A DNA stretch of 64,000 bases from Gonapodya prolifera JEL478 (taxonomy: Eukaryota; Monoblepharomycota; Monoblepharidomycetes; Monoblepharidales; Gonapodyaceae). The notes beneath the pieces were generated by a model. It saw only the letters and a program-made list of their open reading frames with translations. It had not been told where the DNA came from and made no database searches. Position 1 is the first letter of the stretch. Every line of letters starts with the position of its first letter. The DNA lies in NCBI GenBank assembly GCA_001574975.1, contig KQ965744.1, positions 394,311 through 458,310 on the forward strand. The letters are read 5' to 3'. A program made the position numbers and the translations under genes. Positions 12,111 to 23,508 of this stretch are shown in pieces.

Positions 12111-15100
12111 ATGTCATCACTGGGACGGAGATTGTCCGATCTGATACTTGGGGATGAAGACAACCCAGAGAGAGCATTGACATGGTGAGTAGACCCATGG
12201 CTGCCTCACGGTGGAGAGGAGCCAGGACCGTTTTCATTTCGGGAGAGGGCACCTTTTCTTGTCACTTTTCCCTCCCCTCCCCCTTCCCAAAGGTGGTTTT
12301 TGGCTACAATGTTGGATGCCGTGAGCTCGATGATTACCGTTCTCTGTGAAATGAGATCAACTCAAAGTCCTGAAACCCATCGGTATGCTCCACCGACGAC
12401 CTACCTTTACTTCCCATCAGGTCACCCTCATTTCAATGAGCAGGTCAGTTCATTTGTATATATTTGCGAGCACATAATTTTTGTTGTAGCAACCATATTT
12501 CGACTCATGCTTTCCCCACACTGTGATGCGCTGATAACAACCACTCAATAGAGCAGCATCGGATAAAGTGTGGCTTCTTGAGCCCGACGGTGTAACTCCT
12601 ATCTACTTGACACGTGTCCAAACCATTTATGCCTGGCTCATTGTGGCAGCTGGGATCTCTAAATGGCTGTTCATTCTTGTGCGGTAGGTATCTAAATCAA
12701 GCGCCAACGGTATCGCACGAGCTTCACCGTCGTTGTTTTCCAGGGCAACAAATCGATACGTCTTTCGAGGGACGTGAGTTCAATTACCTTGTTTGCCGAT
12801 ATTTGAGTTCCCATGAAGTCACCACTGTCTTCCGCCTCCAGTGAACTTAGCGTTTTCTTCGTTCTAAGTCAGGTGATATTTTGTTCACTACTTCTTGGGG
12901 AGTTCCGGGCGACCCACACATTCGAGGATAGCGTACCCCTAACCGGGTATTACTCCAGTTGAGTTGCTGCATCTACTTGACAGACTACCTTGTTTTACAT
13001 ATCTAACAACGGTGCAATGTTCACAATCCCAGCTTGGATTACCAATATTACATGCGCCATCTCCGTCATTCTCCACACAATCGACCTGTTCATTCTGTGG
13101 TTTAACCCTCATGGTGAGCGCTTCCTTGCGACTTTTGCTCAGACGATCTTTTTTAATTATTCGACTGCGTTTTCCAAGCAAATCGGTTCCTTGACGTGCC
13201 GCGGCAACGACTAGTCATCAGTACTGCGTTTCTCATGGTGAACTATATTTTGGGCGCTCTCTTGTTCTTCTGGACAGAAGCGTCGACGCAGCAGTGGACT
13301 TTCAATGAGTCGTTCATTTTCACCATGGTTACCGTTACGACAAGTACGTCCCGCTTGTTGCATTGTATCAAGTCGAATTCTATATCTGCCGTCCCATCTC
13401 TACAGTCGGGTATGGGAATCAAAGTGTAAAAAGTGATATTGGAAAAGTTGTGGTGGTTCTCTATTGTGCGTAGTCGAACATTCCGTCGCGTTGCGAACTA
13501 CACGTTAAAATAGTTTCCTTGCTCGGCCTAGGCGTTGTCGGTATAAGTATCAACCTTAACTTCCTCTTCGCTGTTCGTCGTGTTTTCGTTGACTGGCTTG
13601 AGCGGCGCATTCGGTGGGCACATCTCCCGCAACCGTTCATCCTTGCCTATTCTCCATGGTGTTTCATCATTTCTACATAGACCTCACGTGGAAGACTACA
13701 TCCGCAGCACGCACAGTAAAGGCCGCCGAGGCACACTTGCCGCTATTGCCATTGAGCCCGTCGCTCGCGCAAGCCAGGTGGCTCGAGCGAAGAACCCCTT
13801 CCGGGCATTGGTTCGGTTCGCCAAGCAGCAAAAAGCGTCGTCAGAGATCGCCCCCGCTGCAGAGCTGGACATGGTGGCACAGCAGCTCACAGAGGCAGAG
13901 GCAATGAAGCGCGAGCAGTTAATTCCCGAAGCAATTGCGGTGCAACCGTCGACTTCGACGCTTGTCGGAATGGAGAGCTCAGACGAGGGCACGGTGCCTG
14001 AGAATTCTGGAGCGACGCAGTCCGCACCGGCACAGTCTGGAATGAGCGACCATATGCGTGCGTCACCACTCCCGATTGACGAACAAGAGGACGATGAGTG
14101 GGATGCACGGAGGAAGCCCTTGGTTTCGCATAACATTTTGGCGACTATCGATAGGAAAGACGATAAGCGTGGTACCCGCACGGCTGGAGAAACGGCTGGA
14201 GAGGACGATTCCCCTGATGACAATGGCACTGCCAAGGAACCCTCCTCTTCCACAGAGGATGCACCGAACCCTGACAAATCCCCCGCGAACACTCTCCCCT
14301 TTACTCCGACCATCTCTTTCCGTTTCCCCAATCCGGCTCTCCCCCAGGTTGTAGTCCCGGCGACGCCAACATCTCAAATACATCGGAGTTCATTTCCCTC
14401 GCCCATCGGTGTGCCCCGAACCAAGTCCTTTGGTGCGAAGTCCTTTGGCGCCAAGTCTTTTGGCGCCCGGTCGTCAGGGAGGGAGAGCGGGCTGGAGATA
14501 CGCAGACGGAGGGAGAGCATCTGGAACGATCCGGCTTTGGCCCTTGCATATGTGGCACGGTGCGTTTATCGATTCGTGCAGAGCGTTGGAGATTCGGGTT
14601 CCGGATTATGTAACTTTGCCTCGTGCTCGACGCTTCGCAACCAACCTCTACAGCTTGCAGGGAAACATGAACGACAGCGATCCTGTCACAGCCTCAGGCT
14701 CACGGCCCGGTGTGGCACTGACGAGGTTGGGTGCGCCTTTGCAAGACCCGAAGAAGGCCCTCAAGGAAGAGGAGCAGATTCAGGCGGTGACGGATAGGTA
14801 GGTTAAGACGGTGAAGGTCCGCCCGCCGGGGTTCATCCATGTACCAACAACGGATGAACATTGCGCAGGTTCGTCGCCGCAGCGGTAGTGTTTGTCTTCC
14901 TCGCCAATTGGCTGCTCGGATCAATTATATTCTGGAGGATGGAAAGGGACGAAAACTGGTGTGTGTCGTTGCACAGCGGAAGGGTCTGGCACGATGGCGG
15001 TCATTCATATTTTATCGGGCGTTGTTGCAATAGGACTTATCTTGACGCGGTATACTTTGGGTTCTCGACTGTTTCTGTGGGTGTTCCTGTTTCGTGATGT

Positions 15101-15576
15101 GGATCAACACATGAGTCGCCGCCGCTGACCATTGTTCCTCCCGCTGCAGACAATCGGCTTCGGCGATCTGCACCCGACGACGCCAGCGAGCTGGGAGTTT
15201 TGGATCTACTACGCGCTGTGGAGTATGTCGACGTGGGCGTGTACGTTGTCTGTGCGCCGGGGGTTCGGGGTCCGTTGGCGTTCCGTTGAGCGGTGGTTTG
15301 ACGTGTTTCGTTCCATCACCATCTCCACGCGGCACCGTCTCTGCCCGCTTATTCTTGTCCACCAATCGTACCCACCTCCCTGGCGCTAAACATTTTTCCC
15401 TACCTCGTGCCCACCCACCCATCCCTACTGCAGACACACTCACGGCCCTCGGCGATGCGCTCAAGCACCAAGAGAGCGTCATGTTCGCCTGGCATGGCAC
15501 GCGGTATGTGCGCGAGGATGACGGGACGGCGGCGACGGACTGGGACGAGAGGGAGGAGGAAAATTGGGACGTATGA
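12111..15576 (+). CDS. TOK-type outward-rectifier K+ channel with enlarged S6-S7 loop
   Basis: This is a fungal two-pore-loop potassium channel. Transmembrane segments are visible as IYAWLIVAAGISKWLFILV, LSVFFVLSQVIFCSLLLGEF, WITNITCAISVILHTIDLF, LVISTAFLMVNYILGALLFF, then pore 1 TTIGYGNQS (exons joined 13343/13406), KVVVVLYFSLLGLGVVG, and later FVAAAVVFVFLANWLLGSI, pore 2 STIGFGDLHP (joined 15076/15150) and FWIYYALWSMSTWAYTLTAL. That gives the TOK1 layout of eight helices and two pores in the plasma membrane. Between the two halves lies an acidic, Ser/Pro-rich cytoplasmic loop of about 340 residues (13679-14797), far longer than in yeast TOK1 as I know it; it holds three KSFGA repeats near 14430. 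I start at ATG 12111 (MSSLGRRLSDLILG). The first helix (exons between 12293 and 12552) could not be resolved with certainty. Confidence 0.85.
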
Positions 15577-16274
15577 GGCGGTTAGGGATGCGGGGGAGGG
15601 GAAAGGGAAGGGGAAGGTGCAATGTCGTGTCGGTGTGTTCTAATTTTGGTGGCGATGAGCGGAGCGGACCCGAAAAAAACGAAAATTGTGGTCATGGCAT
15701 TTTGAACGAATTGCATGCATGTATTTGATATCGATAGTAAATAATTTGTTTCTTGGTCGAGGTCGGTGGGTGGGTGTGCTGGAGCGTGGTGTGGGCATTG
15801 AGGGGTCAGGGATGACACGGTTATGATGTTGAGGTACGTGTGTTTGTGTTTGCGTTTAGTTGAGCCCGCCATGGTGAGCGTAGCACACGCCACACCGGTA
15901 TGAAAAATGGAAACGATGGACGTGATTCTTGCAGGATCAGGAACACGACAAGGCCCAGATCTCAGACCAGGACAAGGAGCAAGTGAAGAAGACAAGAAGC
16001 AGGACCAGGAGGACGCCATAGGGGACAGGGGACAGACAGAATAGATGAATTGAAGAAAATCATATTTACAAGACGCGTGAAGGAGATGGCAGACATTGTG
16101 CGGTCCGATGGCGGGTGGAGAGTGTCCGTGGATATGCCCGGAGAGGTATACATGGTCCACGACACGCCTGCTACAACACGGTGAACGTCCACGGCACGAC
16201 TCCTCCGACACGGGAACGGCCGCAACGAATCTTCCCGACACACGGTGAATCGCTCTCGCTCGCTCGCTCCACCT
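15577..16274. other. Intergenic, convergent 3' regions
   Basis: About 700 bp separates the TOK channel stop from the elongin C stop. Open frames on the minus strand (for example 15582-16241) have no recognisable domain and are rich in Ser/Pro/His, as expected from random reading. I see no tRNA, repeat or other feature here; it should hold the two 3' UTRs. Confidence 0.5.
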
Positions 16275-16911
16275 CTAGCAGTCCAAAAAGTCCGCAGCCA
16301 TGAGCACCTCGAACGCAAGTTCGGGCTCGATCTTGAACTCGGGGAGCTCGCCCGTGTGGTTCTGGTATTTGGCGCGGTAGTAGAGGTACTTGCAGACGCG
16401 TTCGAGGACGACGGCTCTGTGTGGTGTGGTGTGGAGAATGACGATTGTGGACATGGGAAGTATGCCGACGAGGAATGGTGAGGGAAGGTGGATTGGCGAA
16501 TGGTGAATGCGAATCAGGAAAGAAATCGGATTGTAAGCGAATAGGTCCACGATTTGAGAAGCGCGTCACGCGGGAGTGGTGAAAGGAATGTGAACCGAAG
16601 GAAATCAGACACGGAAGGGGGCCAAGAAAGGAATGGTTGGGAATGCGAAATGCGAATCGCGATTGGAACCGAGTGAACGGTGAGCGAACTGCCCCACAAC
16701 TAACAGCCAAAACCACAAAGCTCGACACCGAGAAAGAGACGCACTTGATATCCCTGAAGTGGATCTCGTTCTGGACGGACTCCGTGAACTGCCCCGGCGA
16801 GGAGAGCATGTTCTTTATCGTGCCCGCGGCCAGCGCACAGCGCCTGTCGATGACGAAATCGAATCCGTCGGAGGAGATGAGTTTCACGGTCTCGGGGATG
16901 GGAGACTCCAT
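16275..16911 (-). CDS. ELC1: Elongin C (BTB/Skp1 fold)
   Basis: Two exons, 16745-16911 and 16275-16416, encode 102 aa. The sequence [32 protein letters not shown] and the C-terminal [14 protein letters not shown] are unmistakable elongin C. It is the small adaptor that joins elongin A or other BC-box proteins to cullin ubiquitin ligases; in yeast the Elc1-Ela1 pair targets stalled RNA polymerase II. The 328-bp intron is long for this window and shows nothing else. An in-frame ATG also lies further upstream (16965), but 16911 gives the family's usual length. The gene is divergent from N-myristoyltransferase, with 280 bp between the two starts. Confidence 0.93.
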
Positions 16912-17191
16912 TGGCGTGTGGAGGGGAGCGGAGCAGGTGGTGGTGAAATTGGACGGATGAATCAAGAATTTATCCGGTGGTCAGGTTTGGGGAGGACTTG
17001 CAGCGGAGAGAGCACGGGATACCCCAAATTGCGTCGAGAGATTGCATACCAGAAAGGAGTAGAGAGAAAATGGAGCAAATACGAAAAACAAGAATTATTA
17101 GTGTGTTGCCGTGGCCACCTATTGCCCGGTCCACGTCGGGGTGGGTGTTGAACCAGCCGCAGATTACGTTGCATTGAGCGAGCGAGCGACG
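16912..17191. promoter_or_regulatory. Shared promoter region of elongin C and NMT
   Basis: The 280 bp between the divergent starts of ELC1 (minus) and NMT1 (plus) must contain both promoters. I see no clear TATA box or known operator; the assignment rests on gene orientation only. Confidence 0.4.
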
Positions 17192-20100
17192 ATGGCGCCC
17201 AAGAACAAGAAGGGTCGCGCGCAGAGTGCAGCAGCAGCGTCGCACGACCACTCGCACGGGGGCCACGACAGCCACGACCACGGCGGACACTCGCACGCAC
17301 CACACGACCACTCCCACGGAGGACACGGCGGACACGACCACTCGCACGCGGCACACGCACCTCCCGCCGGCGGCCACTCGCACGACGGCGTCGCGTGCGG
17401 CGGCCACGACAACCAGCTCTCGTTCGCCACGCCCCGATACTCCCACTCGGCTGGGGTGCAGCCGCCCTCGCTCGACTCACTGGACATTGGGGACTCGCAC
17501 GACGCCCAGATGGACCCGGCGCTTGCCCGCGCGTCGCTCAACAACCTGCTCAGACTCACCGACCAGTCCGCGCTCAGAAACCAGGGAGCGGGAGCGGGAG
17601 CGCCAAACATCAACGCGTCGCACGACCCAGCTCTTCGCGCGCTTGCCCAGGCCCTTTCGGCAGCGGGCGTCTCTCCCGTCACGGGCCCGCCCTCCTCCGC
17701 TCCACCTCCTGGAGCTGGAAACGCAGCAGCAGTCGCAGCCCTCCAGGCCCAGTTCAGAGCGGCGGCAGCCGCAGCCGCAAAGCAGCAGGCAAAGGAGCCG
17801 AAGGATATCACGGACCACAAGTTCTGGAGCACGCAGCCCGTGCCGAAATCGAGTGGGTGTCATCGGCAGTCAATCGAGTCAATGGTTCGGGTCAAGAGGG
17901 ATGGAGGGAGGCATTTCGTTCGTGAGACGAAGCCCATCGGGGTTGTTTTCGTGTGATGGAGTGGGGTCTGGAGTCGATTCGTATGGAGCATTATTGTCAC
18001 CGAGTGAATTCGTGCGGTGAAGTGGAAAGGAATTGAGCGAAGCATTTCATCTGGCCGAGTGCAACATGAAGCGTAGAACGGAATGGAATGGAGTCGAGCG
18101 GAGTCAAATGACGCGCTTCGTGTTGGACGTTCACTCCCGAACGAGGCAAGACTCCCCGACTCTAGTTTTTTGCCATCATGGACATCAAAAATTGTAACAG
18201 CTCGAGATGGGAGTCCGTGGACGTCCAAGACCGCCGAGGTCGAAGCTGCACGGCCATGGACGTCGGCAGGACCCACTCAACTCTCCACTCACACTCACAT
18301 CCTTTTCCCCATCACCTTGTTCCCCCTCCCCTCTCCCCTCTTCCCCCTCCCTCCTATTATCACCGCAACCCCCGTCCCCTGCAGAATCCGACCTCTCCCC
18401 CACGACCTCCACCGAAGGCGCCATCGAACTCGACAAGCTGCCCGACGAGATCCGACAGGAGCCGTACCAGCTGCCAAAGGAGTTTATGTGGAGCGAGGTT
18501 GATGTCGGGGATGCGGGGCAGGTAAGTTGGGGAGGGAAGGGGTGGGGGGTGGTTCGACTGGGTAAGGGTGGCGAGAGGTTAGACTGAGAGGATGGGAGCG
18601 TGACTGAAGCACGTTTCAGAGCTGGTGTCGACGGGTCGATGGGTTTCGGGGCTAGCAGGGATGGACAGGGCATGAAGGCTGTGAGGTCGTAGATGTGGAG
18701 AGGCCGGAGAGTGGTGCATAAGGAGTGGACACGCGGACCAGAGCTCGGACGAGCCCGCGGACTGGTCATGGAGTGAGGAGCATGTCGCGCTATCGCTCAG
18801 GACAAGTGTTGCTCCCATTCCTGACATTGCCCCCATCCTCCTCGCCGCTCACCGGTTCCTCCTTCCTCCTCGCTCCTCGCTCCTCCCTCCTCCCTCCAAC
18901 ACCCCGCTCACCGGCGCCCCGCGCTCTACCAGCTCAAAGAGCTCTACACCCTCCTCACCGAGAACTACGTCGAGGACGACGACGCCATGTTCCGGTTCGA
19001 CTATTCGGCTGAGTTCCTTGCGTGGTGCGTTTGGGGGAGTCGGTTAGGGGTTTGGTGCGAAAGGGCGTCGCTCACGTCGTGCCATCGCTCACATTTGTTC
19101 TCTGCCGCCCCGCCCAACCCCCCCACCAACCCACGCACACCCGATCGACTCACAGGGCGCTCAAACCCCCTGGCTGGCTGCCCTCGTGGCACCTGGGCGT
19201 GCGCGTGTCGTCGAATAAGAAGCTGGTCGCCTTCATTAGCGCGATTCCGGCGAGGGTGAGGGCGAGGGAGAAGTGAGTTTTGTGATCTGGAGATGAGGGT
19301 GGGGTGTGTTGTGTGTGTGTGTTCGGTGGATGAGGATACCAGAAGCGGGACAGACGAGATTGCGGGTTTAGACATCTGAGTTTCATAGCGCGTCCGGCGC
19401 TAACGACCGCTCGCCTCCCCCACCGCCCCCCACTACACCATGCAGCACGAAACCCATGGTCGAGATCAACTTCCTGTGCTCGCACAAGAAACTGCGCTCC
19501 AAGCGACTTGCGCCCGTTCTGATCCGCGAAATCACGCGCCGGGTGCACCTTACGGGGGTCTTCCAGGCCGTGTACACGGGCGGTGCCAAACTCCCGACGC
19601 CCGTGTCGACGTGCCGGTACTATCACCGCTCGCTCAACCCGCGGAAGCTCGTCGAGGTCGGGTTCTCGCAGCTCGGGCGCAACATGACAATGCAGCGCAT
19701 CGTCAAGCTGTACAAGCTCGCCGACGACGTCGGGATCAAGGGGTGGAGGGCTATGGAGAAGAAGGACGTGCCGAGGGTCAGGGAGATGGTCGAGGGGTAC
19801 CTGGCGAGGTTTGAGTTGGCGCAGGAGTGGAGCGAGGAGGAGGTCGAGCATTGGTTTTTGCCGAGGAACGGCGTGGTGGGGAGTTATGTGGTCGAGGTAC
19901 GTTTGTGTGTGGGGCAGTGGAGAATTGCAAAAACGCTGTAACTGTGAAAACTCACTGCCGTACACCAAGGACGCTGCAACATCCACCGTGACGGACTTTA
20001 TTTCCTTCTACTCCCTGCCGTCCTCTGTGATTGGCAACGAGCGACACAAGTCTGTCCGCGCGGCGTACCTCTTCTACTACGCGCCAAAGGGCTGGGACAA

Positions 20101-20514
20101 GAAGGGGGAAGAGGCCGACAAGGAGAGGGTCGCGCGGGTCAAGGAGCTTGTGGGCGCGGTGCTGGTCGCGGCGAAGAACGTGGGTAGTTGCTCTTATGCT
20201 GCGCTTGCAGTTTGTGGGGGGGCGGGGGGAAGCATACGAGCGTGGATCTCATACGTCGCCATATTTGTCATCCCCCATATAGCTCGAGTACGATGTTTTC
20301 AACTGCCTCACGCTCATGGAAAACGAGACGTTCATGGAAGAGCTCAAGTTTGGCAAGGGGGATGGAGAGCTCAACTATTACCTGTACAACTGGAGGTGAG
20401 AGGGCTTTGTTGCATGCGCTTCTTCGTATCTTGGTGGGGCTGACCGACTGTCTTCCTCTTCTGAATAGGACGTACGAGGTCAAGCCCGAGATGATGGGAT
20501 TGGTTATGCTGTAG
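17192..20514 (+). CDS. NMT1: Glycylpeptide N-tetradecanoyltransferase with His-rich N-terminus
   Basis: Eight exons (17192-17852, 18385-18521, 18933-19024, 19156-19272, 19446-19896, 19970-20179, 20283-20395, 20469-20514) give 608 aa in phase. The catalytic domain is standard: [77 protein letters not shown] and [13 protein letters not shown]. It ends in Leu, whose carboxylate serves as catalytic base in this family. The enzyme transfers myristate from myristoyl-CoA to N-terminal Gly of cytosolic proteins. After a short basic start (MAPKNKKG), residues about 18-75 are a His/Asp/Gly/Ser tract with about 19 His (HDHSHGGH-type repeats) and one Cys, then an Ala/Pro-rich linker. The usual fungal enzyme is 450-500 aa, so the extension adds over 100. 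Introns 1 and 2 (532 and 411 bp) are by far longer than the local norm. Confidence 0.95.
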
Positions 20515-20636
20515 ATGAGAGATTGTTGGGGAACGCTAGATGAACAACTTTCATGTAACACGCTGGGCGAGCGAAAAAGCGATGGAGAGGTTGACCATGT
20601 ATCGCTACAACTGCCAGTCAACAACGCAATTGGCAT

Positions 20637-22037
20637 CTACAGCTTGGACCCCTTCTTCTTCGATTCAGCGGCGGCCTGCATCTCCTTCACCCGCTTGACC
20701 ATCCGCGCCTGTGGGATGCCGAGCGCAAAGTGCTCTCCGAGCCGCTCCTGTGCGCGGTAGATGGCGTGCATGCGAGATTCGCGCAGGTGGAGGGTGATGA
20801 GGCGTTTTCTGAGGCGGGGCCAGGGTTGAATGAGATGTGGACGAAGGGTTTGGTGTCACAGTGCCAAAATTACTTACGTCTCCAAAAGCGATGTAGGGTC
20901 GTTATCCTCCAGCTGTTTCGTCAGGTATGCGAGGACAGCGTCGTGGAATCCCTCATCTGGGAAGATACGGCTGGGAGCAGGGCACACGTGAGTGTCGTTC
21001 ATCGTTTATCGCGATACTTCATGGCACACTACCATGTACCCACTTTGCCATTCCAATGTTCTCCATCTGCGCCGACGATATTCGCTGTGGGAACATCAAG
21101 AACTCTGTCGTTCGGCGGACGCCCTGCGATACGGTGGTGGTGAGGCATCGTTAACCTCGACTCCCCAGTTCCAGCACGGTATGACGCAACGCACGATATG
21201 AGCCGAGAATATGGGGCCCGCGCCGGCTTCGGCAGGGAGCCCAAGGCCCGAGAAGGGCACCATCATGTACGCCGATTTGGCGGCGTACAGGAGGTCGGCG
21301 GAACCAAGGAACCAGGCGCAATGGCCGCCGACGGCGGGGCCATTCAGGGCGACCACTTGGGGGAGGCGAGGAAGGAAATGGTATAGATTTCGGATGTGTG
21401 GGTGTTAATGCAGGTGGGGCACTCACCCAGGACCTTTGTGTGGTCGTTCTGGAGAAAATTTTTGGAAACGGTGTTACAAGCCAATCTAACCCAAACAGGT
21501 TTCTAGACCCAAAACGCACCAGAATCCGCATGAGCTCGACCGACGACGCGTTTCCAGCAATGTAGTTGAGTTTCTCGGTCGTGATGTTGCGCTCGCCCTC
21601 GGCGGACATCTTTCCAACTACGGCAAGTATAAGGATGCTGCCCACCGACGTGAAGAACGAAGCCACGCACCGCTCCCTGTTCGCAGGTCAGCTCCGGCGC
21701 CAAAAAACTTGCCCAGGCCTGTAATCTTCGCCGAAGCGCATGTCACTACCGTACGGGACCATTGCGATCGTGGACTAACGGCCAACTCACAAGCGTGATC
21801 ACCACGTCCTTATCCGTGTCAAAATCCCGCAACGCCTGTGACGTTTCCAGCGTCAGTTCATCATTGATCGCGTTCGCAGGTGGGCGGTTGAATCTTATCG
21901 CACCCAACCCAATGGAAACCCGACGAGTTACGGCGATATTGAAGGGATGGGACACAGGCACGGGAGAAAACGCACTGAATGACGCCAATCTTTCCGCCGG
22001 CGGCCTTGGAGACGACGATCGACTTGTATCCGGACAT
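20637..22037 (-). CDS. Peroxisomal enoyl-CoA delta-isomerase (crotonase family), PTS1
   Basis: Nine exons (21976-22037, 21791-21893, 21671-21707, 21520-21617, 21427-21448, 21195-21355, 21044-21123, 20878-20970, 20637-20808) sum to 275 aa with all phases matching. Crotonase landmarks are GGKIGVIQFNRPPANAIND, FFGAGADL (first oxyanion-hole segment), VVALNGPAVGGH (second), then PFSGLGLPAEAG, whose Glu sits where peroxisomal isomerases have the catalytic glutamate. MANRIFPDEGFHDAVLAYL resembles the C-terminal region of Eci1/PECI. The protein ends GSKL, a textbook type 1 peroxisomal targeting signal. Likely role: shifting cis/trans-3 double bonds to trans-2 so that unsaturated fatty acids can enter beta-oxidation. 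It converges on NMT1 with 122 bp between stops. Confidence 0.87.
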
Positions 22038-22333
22038 TTGGGTGTTCGGGTTTCGGAATCGGCACTCGGGAGTTCTCAATAAGCTTGTTATTTTATGCTT
22101 CCGTTGAATATTTTCGGGAAGTTATCGTTTCTCTTAATTAATTCACCCCGTTCCTTTGTCTTTCCGAGCTTCGGGTTCTTTCTTCTTTTGATGAATCAAC
22201 GAGCAGAATTCGTCGCGTTCTGATGATCTCATTTCGATTGATACCGCCATTACATTGAGTTTTACAACAATTTCGCGCACATATTCAAGACCCACACTGC
22301 TACGTACTTCCAACACTTCACGTAAACACGTAA

Positions 22334-23417
22334 TTAGTATTTCTGACAAACGAATTGTGGTTGAGTGTCACACTCGAAGTCGAACTACACCAAACAATAA
22401 CGAACCTTCTTGTCGTTATCCTTCTCGTCGGACTGGAGGATGTCGATTGAACAGGTTTAAGGGGCGCGACAATCTGGGAGCATTCAAATTTTGAACATAC
22501 CTTCTTGCGAGACTCCTCGAACTTCTTGTGCTCTTCCTGCTCGTCCCCCTTCTTGCGATCATCACTCTTTTTCCACTCGTCACCACCCTTCTTGCGCTCA
22601 TCGTCCTTCCTCGGGTCGTCATCCCTCTTCTTGTAATCGTCCGACTCCTTCTTGTGATCTTCAGTCTTCTTGTGAGAATCGCCGGATTTCTTGTGCGAGT
22701 CATCGACTTTCTTGTGCTCGTCGAACTTCTTGTGCTCATTCTTGTCGTGCTCCTTGCGCCTCTTCTCGTCCTTGCAATAATCGGAGTCGTACGAGTACCT
22801 TTGAAATCCGATCGGCGTCTTGTCAGGATGACGTTGACGACTGCGGAGGTACCTGTCACTCACTTTTTCTTGTCGTCATCACTCCAGTCTCCTTTCTCGC
22901 GGTACTCGTCGTCATCCTTGTAGTCGCAGTACCCCTTCCTCGACTCGTCGTGCTTGCCGTCCTTTACTTTGTGCGAGTCGTAGTTCTTCTTCGGGAACTT
23001 TTTGTCGTCCTTGCGATGCTCATGCTCATCGACGGGGTATTTGTGGAACGAGTTTCTAGGAGCGGCGGGATGGAGGCCGAGCATGCCATGAGATGATGTC
23101 AAGACGTGAAACACAAAAGGTGTTGCTACTTGCTCACTTTTCCTTATCATCGCACTCGCCGCCCCAGTAGTCCTTCTTGCGCGAGTCCTCGACGTCACCA
23201 TAGGACGTGTCGCCTTTGTATTCTTTGTCGCCGGAGTGGTACGATGGTTTCCTGTTGGTGATGCATGGAACGACAATGATGAGAGACGGGCTCGATGAGA
23301 AGACTCAAAAGGATGAACGACAACTTACTTGTCGTAGTCTTTGCCGTCGACGGGGTAGGCGTATGTGACAGCCGCGAGGACGAGCGCGAGGAGCAGTGGA
23401 ATGGCGGAGGAGCGCAT
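22334..23417 (-). CDS. Secreted Lys/Asp/His-rich protein, unknown function
   Basis: I do not recognise this gene. Six exons (23329-23417, 23138-23251, 22864-23055, 22501-22798, 22406-22432, 22334-22342) total 242 aa in phase. A clear signal peptide (MRSSAIPLLLALVLAAVTYA) is followed by an almost uniformly charged mature chain of Lys, Asp, Glu, His, Ser and Tyr. It includes imperfect repeats of the form DEHKKVDDSHKK/GDSHKKTEDHKK and runs such as DDDPRKDDERKK. Only a few Cys are present. Such composition predicts a disordered, soluble extracellular polyampholyte that could bind metals or mineral, or protect against desiccation; this is inference. The last exon encodes only Lys-Tyr-stop. If the last intron is retained, the protein ends a few residues later instead. 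A partial second copy lies at 26740-27345. Confidence 0.65.
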
Positions 23418-23500
23418 GATGGAGGTAGAACGAAGTAGTGAAGAGAGTTGAATGGAGAAGGTCACAAGAAGGAGATGGGAGGGAGGGGGTGAGGGCCGGT

Positions 23501-23508
23501 CTTTTATA
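23501..23508 (-). promoter_or_regulatory. TATA box of the secreted Lys/Asp/His-rich gene
   Basis: On the minus strand the sequence TATAAAAG lies about 84-91 bp upstream of the ATG at 23417, a good position for a TATA box of a strongly or conditionally expressed gene. No comparable box was noted ahead of most other genes here. Confidence 0.5.

Noticed and set aside
14561-14655. A 22-bp micro-intron in the TOK gene (GTGCGT to TGCAG)
   Set aside because: It keeps the frame, but 22 bp is below known spliceosomal limits. A 94-bp intron ending CTCTACAG also keeps the frame and is more likely.
15582-16241. 219-aa open frame on the minus strand
   Set aside because: Low-complexity Ser/Pro/His/Arg sequence between two 3' ends, with no domain, start context or splice partner.
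17164-17832. 222-aa open frame antisense to the NMT1 first exon
   Set aside because: It mirrors the GC-rich His-repeat exon; Trp/Cys/Pro-rich repeats are a by-product of that composition.
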